A stretch of 64,000 nt of DNA, taken from NCBI GenBank assembly GCA_037043235.1, contig JAWRVZ010000053.1, positions 2,663,501 to 2,727,500 on the forward strand, in the 5' to 3' direction. The position numbers and the translations under genes were made by a program. The first letter of the stretch is position 1. Each line of letters starts with the position of its first letter. Source of the stretch: Rhodeus uyekii (lineage: Eukaryota > Chordata > Actinopteri > Cypriniformes > Acheilognathidae). Positions 20,839 to 33,442 of this stretch are shown here, piece after piece. The notes beneath the pieces were generated by a model. It searched no databases. It had not been told where the DNA came from and saw only the letters and a program-made list of their open reading frames with translations.

Positions 20839-22240
20839 TAGCTGCTAGCAGCCATCACGGGGCCAAGCGCAAGGAGGGCATTAAATGTCATGCCGACATG
20901 GCTGGCATCATCAGACCAATGGCAGTAAGAATCTAAAGACATTTCAATATGACTTAAGTCTAAATGGCTGAAAAATCAACAATACGGTCTTTAGTAATTC
21001 GATTTAATGGTTTATCACATTCAACCAGCAGGCAGCGCTGTAACCAAATTGTAGTGTCAATTCATGTGGTACATTGAGAGTGTGGTGACATTGACACATG
21101 CAAAGTTTGCTTTCAATTGGGTAAACCATTGCTGACAGAGCACTAAAGTCATGTGTTTGTTAAACATAGAATCTTATAAGAAAAATCGAAATGGCAGACG
21201 CTCAAAATGGCCGATATGGGAAAATTTGGTATCACAGGACTCGGCATGACCCATTGGATCTAAAGAGACCAGTTTCATGATTTTTGGCCAAAGGGTTCAG
21301 GAGTTATAAGCAAAAAAGTCAGTTTTTTAATATCTCCTGACCACTAGGGGGCAGAGCGCCAAAACTCTGCAGGTAGCCTCAAACCATGATTGACATAACA
21401 CACACCTAGTTTGGTCAGAAAAGGCTAATGCATTGGGGAGATAAAGCCTCAATTTCATTTTGGCGACTTTTACCTCAGATTCTTTCACGAGTTATTCGTA
21501 AACGGTTTGACGAATCAACTTTGTTTATATATCGTTTTGTCAACATTGTCAGGAGATGATGTGGTTCAATTTTCGTGAACATCGGACGAACGGCCTAGGA
21601 GGAGTTCGACAAAGTAGGTTTTTCATAAAATTCAAAATGGCGGGAAAATTTTCATGACGGAAAATGACGTCATAGGGTGCAATCGAATCGTCTTGAGCCA
21701 AGGAATCAGTGGACAAAATAATTTTGTTTCTAGGACATACGGTTCAAAAGTTATTTACGTAAACGTGAGTGCAACTTTGGACAGTTGGTGGCGGTAGAGA
21801 GATTGAGTTAGAGACTTCAATTTTGCTATGGTCAATGATTAGACTCTCCTTTATGAGTGTGCCAACTTTTTTTCATTTTCCCGCTTACGGTTCTATGGGC
21901 TGTCATAGACTTCAATGGCAGAAGAAGAATAATAATAATAATAATAATAAGAACCGGAACAAAAACAATAGGTGCCTCCGCACCTTCGGTGCTTGGCCCC
22001 TAATAATAAGAACCGGAACAAAAACAATAGGTGCCTCCGCACCTTCGGTGCTTGGCCCCTAATAAGAACCGGAACAAAAACAATAGGTGCCTCCGCACCT
22101 TCGGTGCTTGGCCCCTAATAATAATAAGAACCGGAACAAAAACAATAGGTGCCTCCGCACCTTCGGTGCTTGGCCCCTAATAATAAGAACCGGAACAAAA
22201 ACAATAGGTGCCTCCGCACCTTCGGTGCTTGGCCCCTAAA
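20839..22240 (+). repeat. Array unit 4, short, subtype D, five modules
   Basis: Marked by GACCAATGGCAG, CAACCAGCAGGCAGC, CATAGAATCTTATAAG and GTGGCGGTAGAGAG (the last replacing GGCGCTA). Five modules at about 21950-22239. The body is nearly identical to unit 5. Confidence 0.9.
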
Positions 22241-23414
22241 TAGCTGCTAGCAGCCATCACGGGGCCAAGCGCAAGGAGGGCATTAAATGTCATGCCGACA
22301 TGGCTGGCATCATCAGACCAATGGCAGTAAGAATCTAAAGACATTTCAATATGACTTAAGTCTAAATGGCTGAAAAATCAACAATACGGTCTTTAGTAAT
22401 TCGATTTAATGGTTTATCACATTCAACCAGCAGGCAGCGCTGTAACCAAATTGTAGTGTCAATTCATGTGGTACATTGAGAGTGTGGTGACATTGACACA
22501 TGCAAAGTTTGCTTTCAATTGGGTAAACCATTGCTGACAGAGCACTAAAGTCATGTGTTTGTTAAACATAGAATCTTATAAGAAAAATCGAAATGGCAGA
22601 CGCTCAAAATGGCCGATATGGGAAAATTTGGTATCACAGGACTCGGCATGACCCATTGGATCTAAAGAGACCAGTTTCATGATTTTTGGCCAAAGGGTTC
22701 AGGAGTTATAAGCAAAAAAGTCAGTTTTTTAATATCTCCTGACCACTAGGGGGCAGAGCGCCAAAACTCTGCAGGTAGCCTCAAACCATGATTGACATAA
22801 CACACACCTAGTTTGGTCAGAAAAGGCTAATGCATTGGGGAGATAAAGCCTCAATTTCATTTTGGCGACTTTTACCTCAGATTCTTTCACGAGTTATTCG
22901 TAAACGGTTTGACGAATCAACTTTGTTTATATATCGTTTTGTCAACATTGTCAGGAGATGATGTGGTTCAATTTTCGTGAACATCGGACGAACGGCCTAG
23001 GAGGAGTTCGACAAAGTAGGTTTTTCATAAAATTCAAAATGGCGGGAAAATTTTCATGACGGAAAATGACGTCATAGGGTGCAATCGAATCGTCTTGAGC
23101 CAAGGAATCAGTGGACAAAAGAATTTTGTTTCTAGGACATACGGTTCAAAAGTTATTTACGTAAACGTGAGTGCAACTTTGGACAGTTGGTGGCGGTAGA
23201 GAGATTGAGTTAGAGACTTCAATTTTGCTATGGTCAATGATTAGACTCTCCTTTATGAGTGTGCCAACTTTTTTTCATTTTCCCGCTTACGGTTCTATGG
23301 GCTGTCATAGACTTCAATGGCAGAAGAAGAATAATAATAATAATAATAATAAGAACCGGAACAAAAACAATAGGTGCCTCCGCACCTTCGGTGCTTGGCC
23401 CCTAATAATAAATA
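22241..23414 (+). repeat. Array unit 5, short, subtype D, one module
   Basis: The body copies unit 4 almost base for base (one visible difference, ACAAAAGAATT against ACAAAATAATT), so this is a recent tandem duplication. Only one 3' module (about 23350-23405). Confidence 0.9.
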
Positions 23415-24606
23415 TAGCTGCTAGCAGCCATCACGGGGCCAAGCGCAAGGAGGGCATTAAATGTCATGCCGACATGGCTGGCATCATCAGACCAACGGCA
23501 GTAAGAATCTAAAGACATTTCAATATGACTTAAGTCTAAATGGCTGAAAAATCAACAATACGGTCTTTAGTAGTTCGATTTAATGGTTTATCACGTTCGA
23601 CCAACAGGCAGCGCTGTAACCAAATTGTAGTGTCAATTCATGTGGTACATTGGGTAAATTGGGTAAACCATGGCTGACAGAGCACTAAAGTCATGTGTTT
23701 GTTAAACATAGCATCTTATAAGAAAAATCGAAATGGCAGACGCTCAAAATGCCCGATATGGGAATATTTGCTATCACAGGACTCGGCATGACCCACTGGA
23801 TCTAAAGAGACCAGTTTCATGATTTTTGGCCAAAGGGTTCAGAAGTTATAAGCAAAAAAGTCAGTTTTTGATAACTCCTGACCACTAGGGGGCACAGCGC
23901 CAAAACTCTGCAGGTAGCCTCAAACCATGATTGACATAACACACACCTAGTTTGGTCAGAAAAGGCTAATGCATTGGGGAGATAAAGCCTCAATTTCATT
24001 TTGGCGACTTTTACCTCAGATTCTTTCGCGAGTTATTCGTAAACGGTTTGACGAATCAACTTTCTTTATATATCGTTTTGTCCACATTGTCGGGAGATGA
24101 TGTGGTTCAATTTTCGTGAACATCGGACGAACGGCCTAGGAGGAGTTCGACAAAGTAGGTTTTTCATAAAATTCAAAATGGCGGGAAAATCTTCATGACG
24201 GAAAATGACGTCATAGGGTGCAATCGAATCGTCTTGAGCCAAGGAATCAGTGGACAAAAGAATTTTGTTTCTAGGACATACGGTTCAAAAGTTATTTACG
24301 TAAACGTGAGTGCAACTTTGGACAGTTGGTGGCGCTAGAGAGATTGAGTTAGAGACTTCAATTTTGCTATGGTCAATGATTGGACTCTCCTTTATCAGTG
24401 TGCCAACTTTTTTTCATTTTCCCGCTTACGGTTCTATGGGCTGTCATAGACTTCAATGGCAGAAGAAGAATAATAATAATAATAATAATAAGAACCGGAA
24501 CAAAAACAATAGGTGCCTCCGCACCTTCGGTGCTTGGCCCCTAATAATAAGAACCGGAACAAAAACAATAGGTGCCTCCGCACCTTCGGTGCTTGGCCCC
24601 TAATAA
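23415..24606 (+). repeat. Array unit 6, short, subtype E, two modules
   Basis: Marked by TCACGTTCGACCAAC, the shortened GGGTAAATTGGGTAAACC (about 40 bases of the usual segment lost), and CAAAATGCCCGATATG. Two modules (24490-24603). Confidence 0.9.
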
Positions 24607-25677
24607 CTAGCAGCCATCACGGGGCCAAGCGCAAGGAGGGCATTAAATGTCATGCCGACATGGCTGGCATCATCAGACCAACGGCAGTAAGAATCTAAAG
24701 ACATTTCAATATGACTTAAGTCTAAATGGCTGAAAAATCAACAATACGGTCTTTAGTAGTTCGATTTAATGGTTTATCACGTTCGACCAACAGGCAGCGC
24801 TGTAACCAAATTGTAGTGTCAATTCATGTGGTACATTGGGTAAATTGGGTAAACCATGGCTGACAGAGCACTAAAGTCATGTGTTTGTTAAACATAGCAT
24901 CTTATAAGAAAAATCGAAATGGCAGACGCTCAAAATGCCCGATATGGGAATATTTGCTATCACAGGACTCGGCATGACCCACTGGATCTAAAGAGACCAG
25001 TTTCATGATTTTTGGCCAAAGGGTTCAGAAGTTATAAGCAAAAAAGTCAGTTTTTGATAACTCCTGACCACTAGGGGGCACAGCGCCAAAACTCTGCAGG
25101 TAGCCTCAAACCATGATTGACATAACACACACCTAGTTTGGTCAGAAAAGGCTAATGCATTGGGGAGATAAAGCCTCAATTTCATTTTGGCGACTTTTAC
25201 CTCAGATTCTTTCGCGAGTTATTCGTAAACGGTTTGACGAATCAACTTTCTTTATATATCGTTTTGTCCACATTGTCGGGAGATGATGTGGTTCAATTTT
25301 CGTGAACATCGGACGAACGGCCTAGGAGGAGTTCGACAAAGTAGGTTTTTCATAAAATTCAAAATGGCGGGAAAATCTTCATGACGGAAAATGACGTCAT
25401 AGGGTGCAATCGAATCGTCTTGAGCCAAGGAATCAGTGGACAAAAGAATTTTGTTTCTAGGACATACGGTTCAAAAGTTATTTACGTAAACGTGAGTGCA
25501 ACTTTGGACAGTTGGTGGCGCTAGAGAGATTGAGTTAGAGACTTCAATTTTGCTATGGTCAATGATTGGACTCTCCTTTATCAGTGTGCCAACTTTTTTT
25601 CATTTTCCCGCTTACGGTTCTATGGGCTGTCATAGACTTCAATGGCAGAAGAAGAATAATAATAATAATAATAAATA
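24607..25677 (+). repeat. Array unit 7, short, subtype E, 5'-truncated
   Basis: It begins directly with CTAGCAGCC after CCCCTAATAA, lacking the left half of the start palindrome (ATATAGCTG). The body matches unit 6. No module. Confidence 0.9.
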
Positions 25678-26782
25678 TAGCTGCTAGCAGCCATCACGGG
25701 GCCAAGCGCAAGGAGGGCATTAAATGTCATGCCGACATGGCTGGCATCATCAGACCAACGGCAGTAAGAATCTAAAGAGATTTCAATATGACTTAAGTCT
25801 AAATGGCTGAAAAATCAACAATACGGTCTTTAGTATTTCGATTTAATGGTTTATCACATTCAACCAACAGGCAGCGCTGTAACCAAATTGTAGTGTCAAT
25901 TCATGTGGTACATTGAGAGTGTGGTGACATTGACACATGCAAAGTTTGCTTTCAATTGGGTAAACCATTGCTGACAGACCACTAAAGTCATGTGTTTGTT
26001 AAACATAGCATCTTATAAGAAAAATCGAAATGGCAGACGCTCAAAATGGCCGATATGGGAATATTTGGTATCACAGGACTCGGCATGACCCACTGGATCT
26101 AAAGAGACCAGTTTCATGATTTTTGGACAAAGCGTTCAGGAGTTATAATCAAAAATGACAGTTTTTCATATCTCCTGACCAGTAGGGGGCAGAGCGCCAA
26201 AACTCTGCAGGTAGCCTCAGACCATAATTGACATAACACACACCTAGTTTGGTCAGAAAAGGCAAATGCATTACGGAGATAAAGCCTCAATTTCATTTTA
26301 GCGACTATTACCTCAGATTCTTTTGTGAGTTATTCGTAAATGGTTTGACGAACCAACTTCCTTTATATATCGTTTTGTCCACATTGTCTGGAGATGATGT
26401 GGTTCAATTTTCGTGAAAATCGGACGAACGGCCTAGGAGGAGTTCGAAAAAGTAGGTTTTTCATAAAATTCAAAATGGCGGGAAAATTTTCATGACGGAA
26501 AATGACGTCATAGGGTGCAATTGAATCGTCTTGAGCCAAGGAATCAGTGGACAAAAGAATTTTGTTTCTAGGACATACGGTTCAAAAGTTATTTACATAA
26601 ACGTGAGTGCAACTTTGGACAGTTGGTGGCGCTTTAGAGATTGAGTTAGAGACTTCAATTTTGCTATGGTCAATGATTGGACTGTCCTTTATGAGTGTGC
26701 CAACTTTTTTTCATTTTCCCGCTTACGGTTCTATGGGCTGTCATAGACTTCAATGGCAGAAGAAGAATAATAATAATAAATA
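25678..26782 (+). repeat. Array unit 8, short, subtype A
   Basis: Matches unit 1 at all diagnostic sites. No module. Confidence 0.9.
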
Positions 26783-27946
26783 TAGCTGCTAGCAGCCATC
26801 ACGGGGCCAAGCGCAAGGAGGGCATTACATGTTATGCCGACATGGCTTGCATCATCAGACCAACGGCAGTAAGAATCTAAAGACATTTCAATATGACTTA
26901 AGTCTAAATGGCTGAAAAATCAACAATACGGTCTTTAGTATTTCGATTTAATGGTTTATCACATTCAACCAACAGGCAGCGCTGTAACCAAATTGTAGTG
27001 TCAATTCATGTGGTACATTGAGAGTGTGGTGACTGACACATGCAAAGTTTGCTTTCAATTGGGTAAACCATTGCTGACAGAGCACTAAAGTCATGTGTTT
27101 GTTAAACTTAGCATCTTATAAGAAAAATCGAAATGGCAGACGCTCAAAATGGCCGATATGGGAATATTTGGTATCACAGGACTCGGCATGACCCACTGGA
27201 TCTAAAGAGACCAGTTTCATGTTTTTTGGCCAAAGGGTTCAGAAGTTATAAGCAAAAAAGTCAGTTTTTCATAACTCCTGACCACTAGGGGGCAGAGCGC
27301 CAAAACTCTGCAGGTAGCCTCAGACCATGATTGACATAACACACACCTAGTTTGGTCAGAAAAGACTAATGCATTGCGGAGATAAAGCCTCAGTTTCAAT
27401 TTGGCGACTTTTACCTCGGATTCTTTCGCGAGTTATTCGTAAACGGTTTGTCGAATCAACTTTCTTTATATATCGTTTTGTCCACATTGTCGGGAGATGA
27501 TGTGGTTCAATTTTCGTGAAGATCGGACGAACGGCCTAGGAGGAGTTCGACAAAGTAGGTTTTTCATAAAATTCAAAATGGCGGAAAATTTTCATGACGG
27601 AAAATGACGTCATAGGGTGCAATCGAATCGTCTTGAGCCAAGGAATCAGTGGACAAAAGAATTTTGTTTCTAGGACATACGGTTCAAAAGTTATTTACGT
27701 AAACGTGAGTGCAACTTTGGACGGTTGGTGGCGCTATAGAGATTGAGTTAGAGACTTCAATTTTGCTATGGTCAATGATTGGACTCTCCTTTATGAGTGT
27801 GCCAACTTTTTTTCATTTTCCCGCTTACGGTTCTATGGGCTGTCATAGACTTCAATGGCAGAAGAAGAATAATAATAATAATAATAATAAGAACCGGAAC
27901 AAAAACAATAGGTGCCTCCGCACCTTCGGTGCTTGGCCCCTAAATA
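26783..27946 (+). repeat. Array unit 9, short, subtype C, one module
   Basis: Matches unit 3, with a one-base loss in the GGCGGGAAAA site (GGCGGAAAA at about 27582), which breaks the E2F-like motif and the usual minus-strand ORF. One module ends at 27943. Confidence 0.9.
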
Positions 27947-29907
27947 TAGCTGCAAGCAGCCATGACGGGGCCAAGCATTAGGAGGGCATTAAATGTTATG
28001 CCGACATGGCTGGCAGCATCAGACCAACAGCAGTAAGCATCTAAAGACATACCAATATGACTTCAGTCTAAATGGCTGAAAAATCATCAATACGGTCTTT
28101 AGCAATTCAATGTAATGGTTTATCACGTTCGATAACTCAGCGCTGTAACCAAACTGATGTGTCAAATCATGTGGTATATCCAGAGTGAGGTGACAATGAC
28201 ACATGCAAAGTTTGGTGTCAATAGGGTAAAGCATTGCTGACATCCAGCTTTAAAGTCATGTGTTTGTTAAGCATAGCATTTCATGACAAAATTCTAAATA
28301 GCTGACGCTGAAAATGGCCGATATGGGAAAATTTGGTATCGCACGACTCGGCATGATGCCCTGAATCTAAAGACAGCAGTTTCATGATTTTTGGACAAAG
28401 CATTCAGGAGTTATAATCAAAAATGTCAGTATTTTATATCTCCTGACCACTAGGGGGCAGAGCGCCAAAACTCTGCAGGTAGCCTCAGATCATGATTGAC
28501 ATGACACACAGAAAGTTTGGTCAGAATACGCTAATGCGTTGCGGAGATATAGCCTCGCTTTATTTGGTGGCCATTTGGTCAAATTTGTTCGCAATTTTAT
28601 CGAAACCTGTTTGACGAATCAACTTTATTTTAATAACTTTTTGTCAGCATGGTCTGAAGATGTTATGATTCAATTTTGGTGAAAATTGGACAAACGGTGT
28701 GGGAGGAGTTCGAAAAAGTAGGTTTTTAAAGAAAAACAACATGGCGGACAGGAAGTTTGGCCGACTATGACAAATTTGGTATCTGTGTTCTCGGTTTGAC
28801 CCAAGGAACGTATAAAGACAACTTATTTTACCATAGGTTAACGTGTTCAAAAGTTATTAGCATTTTTGCAAATTTGTTTATAACTTTTGACCACAAGGTG
28901 GCGCTGCCTCGAAACTTTTTGTGTTGTATCAGGCCCAGATGCCGAAGACACATATCGAGTTTCGTAACGATACACCAATGTGTTTGTTAAATATAGCAAT
29001 TTATGACAAAATTCAAAATGGCCGACCCTCAAAATGGCCGATATGGGAAAATTTGGTATTGCACGACTCGGCATGATGCCCTGAATCTAACGAGACCAGT
29101 TTTATGATTTTTGATCGAAGCGTTCAGAAGTTATAAGCAAATATTTCACTTTTTCATATCTCCAGACCACTAGGGGGCAGAGCGCCAAATCTCCGCAGGT
29201 AGCCTCAGACCATCATTGCCATAACACACACCAAGTTTGGTCAGAATACGCTAATGCGTTGCAGAGATAAAGCCTCGCTTTCATTTCTGCGGCCATTTTG
29301 TCGAATTCATTCGCAAGTTATTCGTAAACGGTTTGACAAATAAACTTTCTTTTAATAACTTTTTGTACGCATAGTCTGGAGATGATGTGGTTCAATTTTC
29401 GTGAAAATCGGACAAACGGCCTAGGAGGAGTTCGAAAAAGTAGGTTTTTCGTAAAATTCAAAATGGCGGGAAAATTTTCATGACGGAAAATGACGTCATA
29501 GGGTGCAATCGAATCGTCTTGAGCCAAGGAATTAGTGGACGAAAGAATTTTGTTTCTAGGACATACGGTTCAAGAGTTATTTACGTAAACGTGAGTGCAA
29601 CTTTGGACAGTTGGTGGCGCTAGAGACATTGAGTTAGAGACTTCAAATTTGCTATGGTCAATGATTGGCTTGTCCTCTATCAGTGTGCCAAATTTTATCA
29701 TTTTCCCGCAAACGGTTCTATGGCCTTACATAGACTTCCATGGCGGAAGAAGAAGAAGAAGAAGAAGAAGAAGATGAATAATAATAATAAAGAACCGGAA
29801 CAATTACAATAGGTGCCTCCGCACCTTCGGTGCTTGGCCCCTAATAATAATAAGAACCGGAACAAAAACAATAGGTGCCTCCGCACCTTCGGTGCTTGGC
29901 CCCTAAA
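27947..29907 (+). repeat. Array unit 10, long, subtype L1, two modules
   Basis: It starts GCTGCAAGCAGCCATGACGG, with CCAAGCATTAGGAGG. Two copies of the internal segment begin at 28311 and 29031, 720 bp apart. It has a longer GAA run and two modules; the first reads GGAACAATTACAATAGG, unlike the rest. Confidence 0.9.
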
Positions 29908-31013
29908 TAGCTGCTAGCAGCCATCACGGGGCCAAGCGCAAGGAGGGCATTAAATGTCATGCCGACATGGCTGGCATCATCAGACCAATGGCAGTAAGAA
30001 TCTAAAGACATTTCAATATGACTTAAGTCTAAATGGCTGAAAAATCAACAATACGGTCTTTAGTAATTCGATTTAATGGTTTATCACATTCAACCAGCAG
30101 GCAGCGCTGTAACCAAATTGTAGTGTCAATTCATGTGGTACATTGAGAGTGTGGTGACATTGACACATGCAAAGTTTGCTTTCAATTGGGTAAACCATTG
30201 CTGACAGAGCACTAAAGTCATGTGTTTGTTAAACATAGAATCTTATAAGAAAAATCGAAATGGCAGACGCTCAAAATGGCCGATATGGGAAAATTTGGTA
30301 TCACAGGACTCGGCATGACCCATTGGATCTAAAGAGACCAGTTTCATGATTTTTGGCCAAAGGGTTCAGGAGTTATAAGCAAAAAAGTCAGTTTTTTAAT
30401 ATCTCCTGACCACTAGGGGGCAGAGCGCCAAAACTCTGCAGGTAGCCTCAAACCATGATTGACATAACACACACCTAGTTTGGTCAGAAAAGGCTAATGC
30501 ATTGGGGAGATAAAGCCTCAATTTCATTTTGGCGACTTTTACCTCAGATTCTTTCACGAGTTATTCGTAAACGGTTTGACGAATCAACTTTGTTTATATA
30601 TCGTTTTGTCAACATTGTCAGGAGATGATGTGGTTCAATTTTCGTGAACATCGGACGAACGGCCTAGGAGGAGTTCGACAAAGTAGGTTTTTCATAAAAT
30701 TCAAAATGGCGGGAAAATTTTCATGACGGAAAATGACGTCATAGGGTGCAATCGAATCGTCTTGAGCCAAGGAATCAGTGGACAAAAGAATTTTGTTTCT
30801 AGGACATACGGTTCAAAAGTTATTTACGTAAACGTGAGTGCAACTTTGGACAGTTGGTGGCGGTAGAGAGATTGAGTTAGAGACTTCAATTTTGCTATGG
30901 TCAATGATTAGACTCTCCTTTATGAGTGTGCCAACTTTTTTTCATTTTCCCGCTTACGGTTCTATGGGCTGTCATAGACTTCAATGGCAGAAGAAGAATA
31001 ATAATAATAAATA
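29908..31013 (+). repeat. Array unit 11, short, subtype D
   Basis: Matches units 4 and 5. It is joined to unit 10 by CCCCTAAATAGCTGC and has no 3' module of its own. Confidence 0.9.
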
Positions 31014-31324
31014 TAGCTGCTAGCAGCCATCACGGGGCCAAGCGCAAAGAGGGCATTAAATGTCATGCCGATATGGCTGGCAGCATCCGACCAACAGCAG
31101 TAAACATCTAAAGACGTTTCAATATGACTTCAGTCTAAATGGCTGAAAAATCATCAATACGGTCTTTAGCAATTCGATTTAATGGTTTATCACGTTTGAC
31201 CAACAAGCAGCGCTCTAACCAAATTGATGTGTCAATTCATGTGGTATGTCCAGAGAGAGATGACAATGACACATGCAAAGTTTGGTGTCAATTGGGTAAA
31301 GCATTGCTGAAATACAGCATTATA

Positions 31325-31845
31325 GTCATTTTGACATCAAAGCACTTCATCTTGGCTGGAGAGAAAACCCTTTGTCTCTAAAATGTAATTGTATCAAATA
31401 ATTTCACTTTAAGCATACACTGACAGTCTACTTACTATGTGCATTTTTAAAATGGGGAAAATAAACCCTGTAGATCCAATGTAGTTAAAGTCAAATTAAT
31501 CATTGTATGATTTGATTTACAATAATAAACATATCAGTATTTTCTTCATTAGTCTGTTTTAATTCATGTAAACAGTTCTTGAAAAGAAAACAGCAACTTA
31601 TTGATATATTATAAGAAGTATAATTATTTTTATTCATTATGAAGAGGTTTATTTTTATAGTTATAGTAAAAACAACAACAGAACTTTTGAATAAAACTAA
31701 ATGTTTAATTGACTAATTTTCCTTAATGTATCATTTTCATCAATGTGAAAAGGGCAAATGACATGTTGAGTAATGTTCTGCTGACATTTAGTGGCTGTAG
31801 TTGACATTTCGAGTTTTATTGTCTTAAGTGAGAAGCAAAAAAGCT
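31325..31845. other. Non-family A/T-rich segment inside unit 12
   Basis: About 520 bp with no similarity by eye to any other array unit. It takes the place of roughly 300 bp of family sequence. No ORF of note and no terminal repeats are visible, so it does not look like a transposon insertion. Capture or gene conversion from elsewhere is possible. Confidence 0.6.
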
Positions 31846-33205
31846 GTAAGCAAAAGCACCACTTTGTTTATATCTCCGGACCACTAGATTGCACTGCGCT
31901 AAAACTCGGCAAGTAGCCTCAGATCATGATTGACATGGCACACAGAAAGTTTGGTCAGAAAATGCTAATGCGTTGCAGAGATATACGCCTCGCTTTATTT
32001 GGTGGCCATTTGGTCAAATTCGATTGCAATTTTATCGAAAACAGTTTGGCGAATCAACTTCATTTCTATAACTTTTTGTCAACAGGGTCTGAAGATGATG
32101 TGATTCAATTTTGGTGAAAATTGAGCAAACGGTTTGGGAGGAGTTCGAAAAAGTAGGTTTTTATAGAAAAATAACATGGCAAATCGGAGGTTTGGCCGAA
32201 TATGACATATTTGGTATCTATGGTCTCGGCTTGACCCAATGAACACATTAAGACCATTTGTTTTACAATAGGTTAACGTCATCAAAAGTTATTAGCATAT
32301 TTGTAAATTTGGTTATAACTTTTGACCACAAGGTGGCGCTGCCCCCAAACTTTTTGTGCCGTATCAAGGTTAGGTGCCGAAGACACATATTGAGTTTCGT
32401 AACGATACGCCAATCCATTTGTTAAATATAGCAATTTATGACAATATTCAAAATGGCCGACGCTCTAAATGGCCGATATGGGAAAATTTAGTATCGCACG
32501 ACTCGGCATGATGCACTGAATCTAACGAGACCAGTTTTATGATTTTTAGACAAAGCGTTCAGGAGTTGTAAGGAAAAATGTCACTTTTTCATATCTCCTG
32601 ACCACTAGGGGGCACAGCGCCAAAACTCTGCAGGTAGCCTCAGACCATGATTGACATAACACACACCGAGTTTGGTCAGAAAACGCTAATGCGTTGTGGA
32701 GATAGAGCCTCAAGTTCATTTTTGCGATCATTACGTCGGATTATTTCGTGAGTTATTCATAAACGGTTTGACATTTCAACTTTCTTTGGATAACTTTTTG
32801 TCACCATGGTCTGGAGATGATGTGGTTCAATTTTCGTGAAAATCGGACAAACGGCCTAGGAGGAGTTCGAAAAAGTAGGTTTTTCATAAAATTCAAAATG
32901 GCGGGAAAATATTCATGACGGAAAATGACGTCATAGGGTGCAATCGAATCGTCTTGAGCCAAGGAATCAGTGGACAAAAGAATTTTGTTTCTAGGACATA
33001 CGGTTCAAAAGTTATTTACGTAAACGTGAGTGCAACTTTGGACAGTTGGTGGCGCTATAGAGATTGAGTTAGAGACTTCAATTTTGCTATGGTCAATGAT
33101 TGGACTGTCCTTTATGAGTGTGCCAACTTTTTTTCATTTTCCCGCTTACGGTTCTATGGGCTGTCATAGACTTCAATGACGGAAGAAGAAGAAGAATAAT
33201 AATAA

Positions 33206-33442
33206 AGAACCGGAACAAAAACAATAGGTGCCTCCGCACCTTCGGTGCTTGGCCCCTAATAATAATAAGAACCGGAACAAAAACAATAGGTGCCTCCGCA
33301 CCTTCGGTGCTTGGCCCCTAATAATAATAAGAACCGGAACAAAAACAATAGGTGCCTCCGCACCTTCGGTGCTTGGCCCCTAATAATAAGAACCGGAACA
33401 AAAACAATAGGTGCCTCCGCACCTTCGGTGCTTGGCCCCTAA
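33206..33442 (+). repeat. Four tandem 3' modules
   Basis: Four constant modules separated by TAATAA-type linkers. The last runs straight into a 5'-truncated L1 unit (CCCCTAACAAGCAGCC). Confidence 0.95.

Larger units (their letters stand above)
31014..33442 (+). repeat. Array unit 12, long, subtype L2, with foreign segment and four modules
   Basis: The normal start has GCGCAAAGAGGGC. From about 31325 to 31845 the family sequence is replaced by unrelated A/T-rich DNA, after which homology resumes at GTAAGCAAAAG. The remainder is the long form, ending in four modules (33206-33442). Confidence 0.85.
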
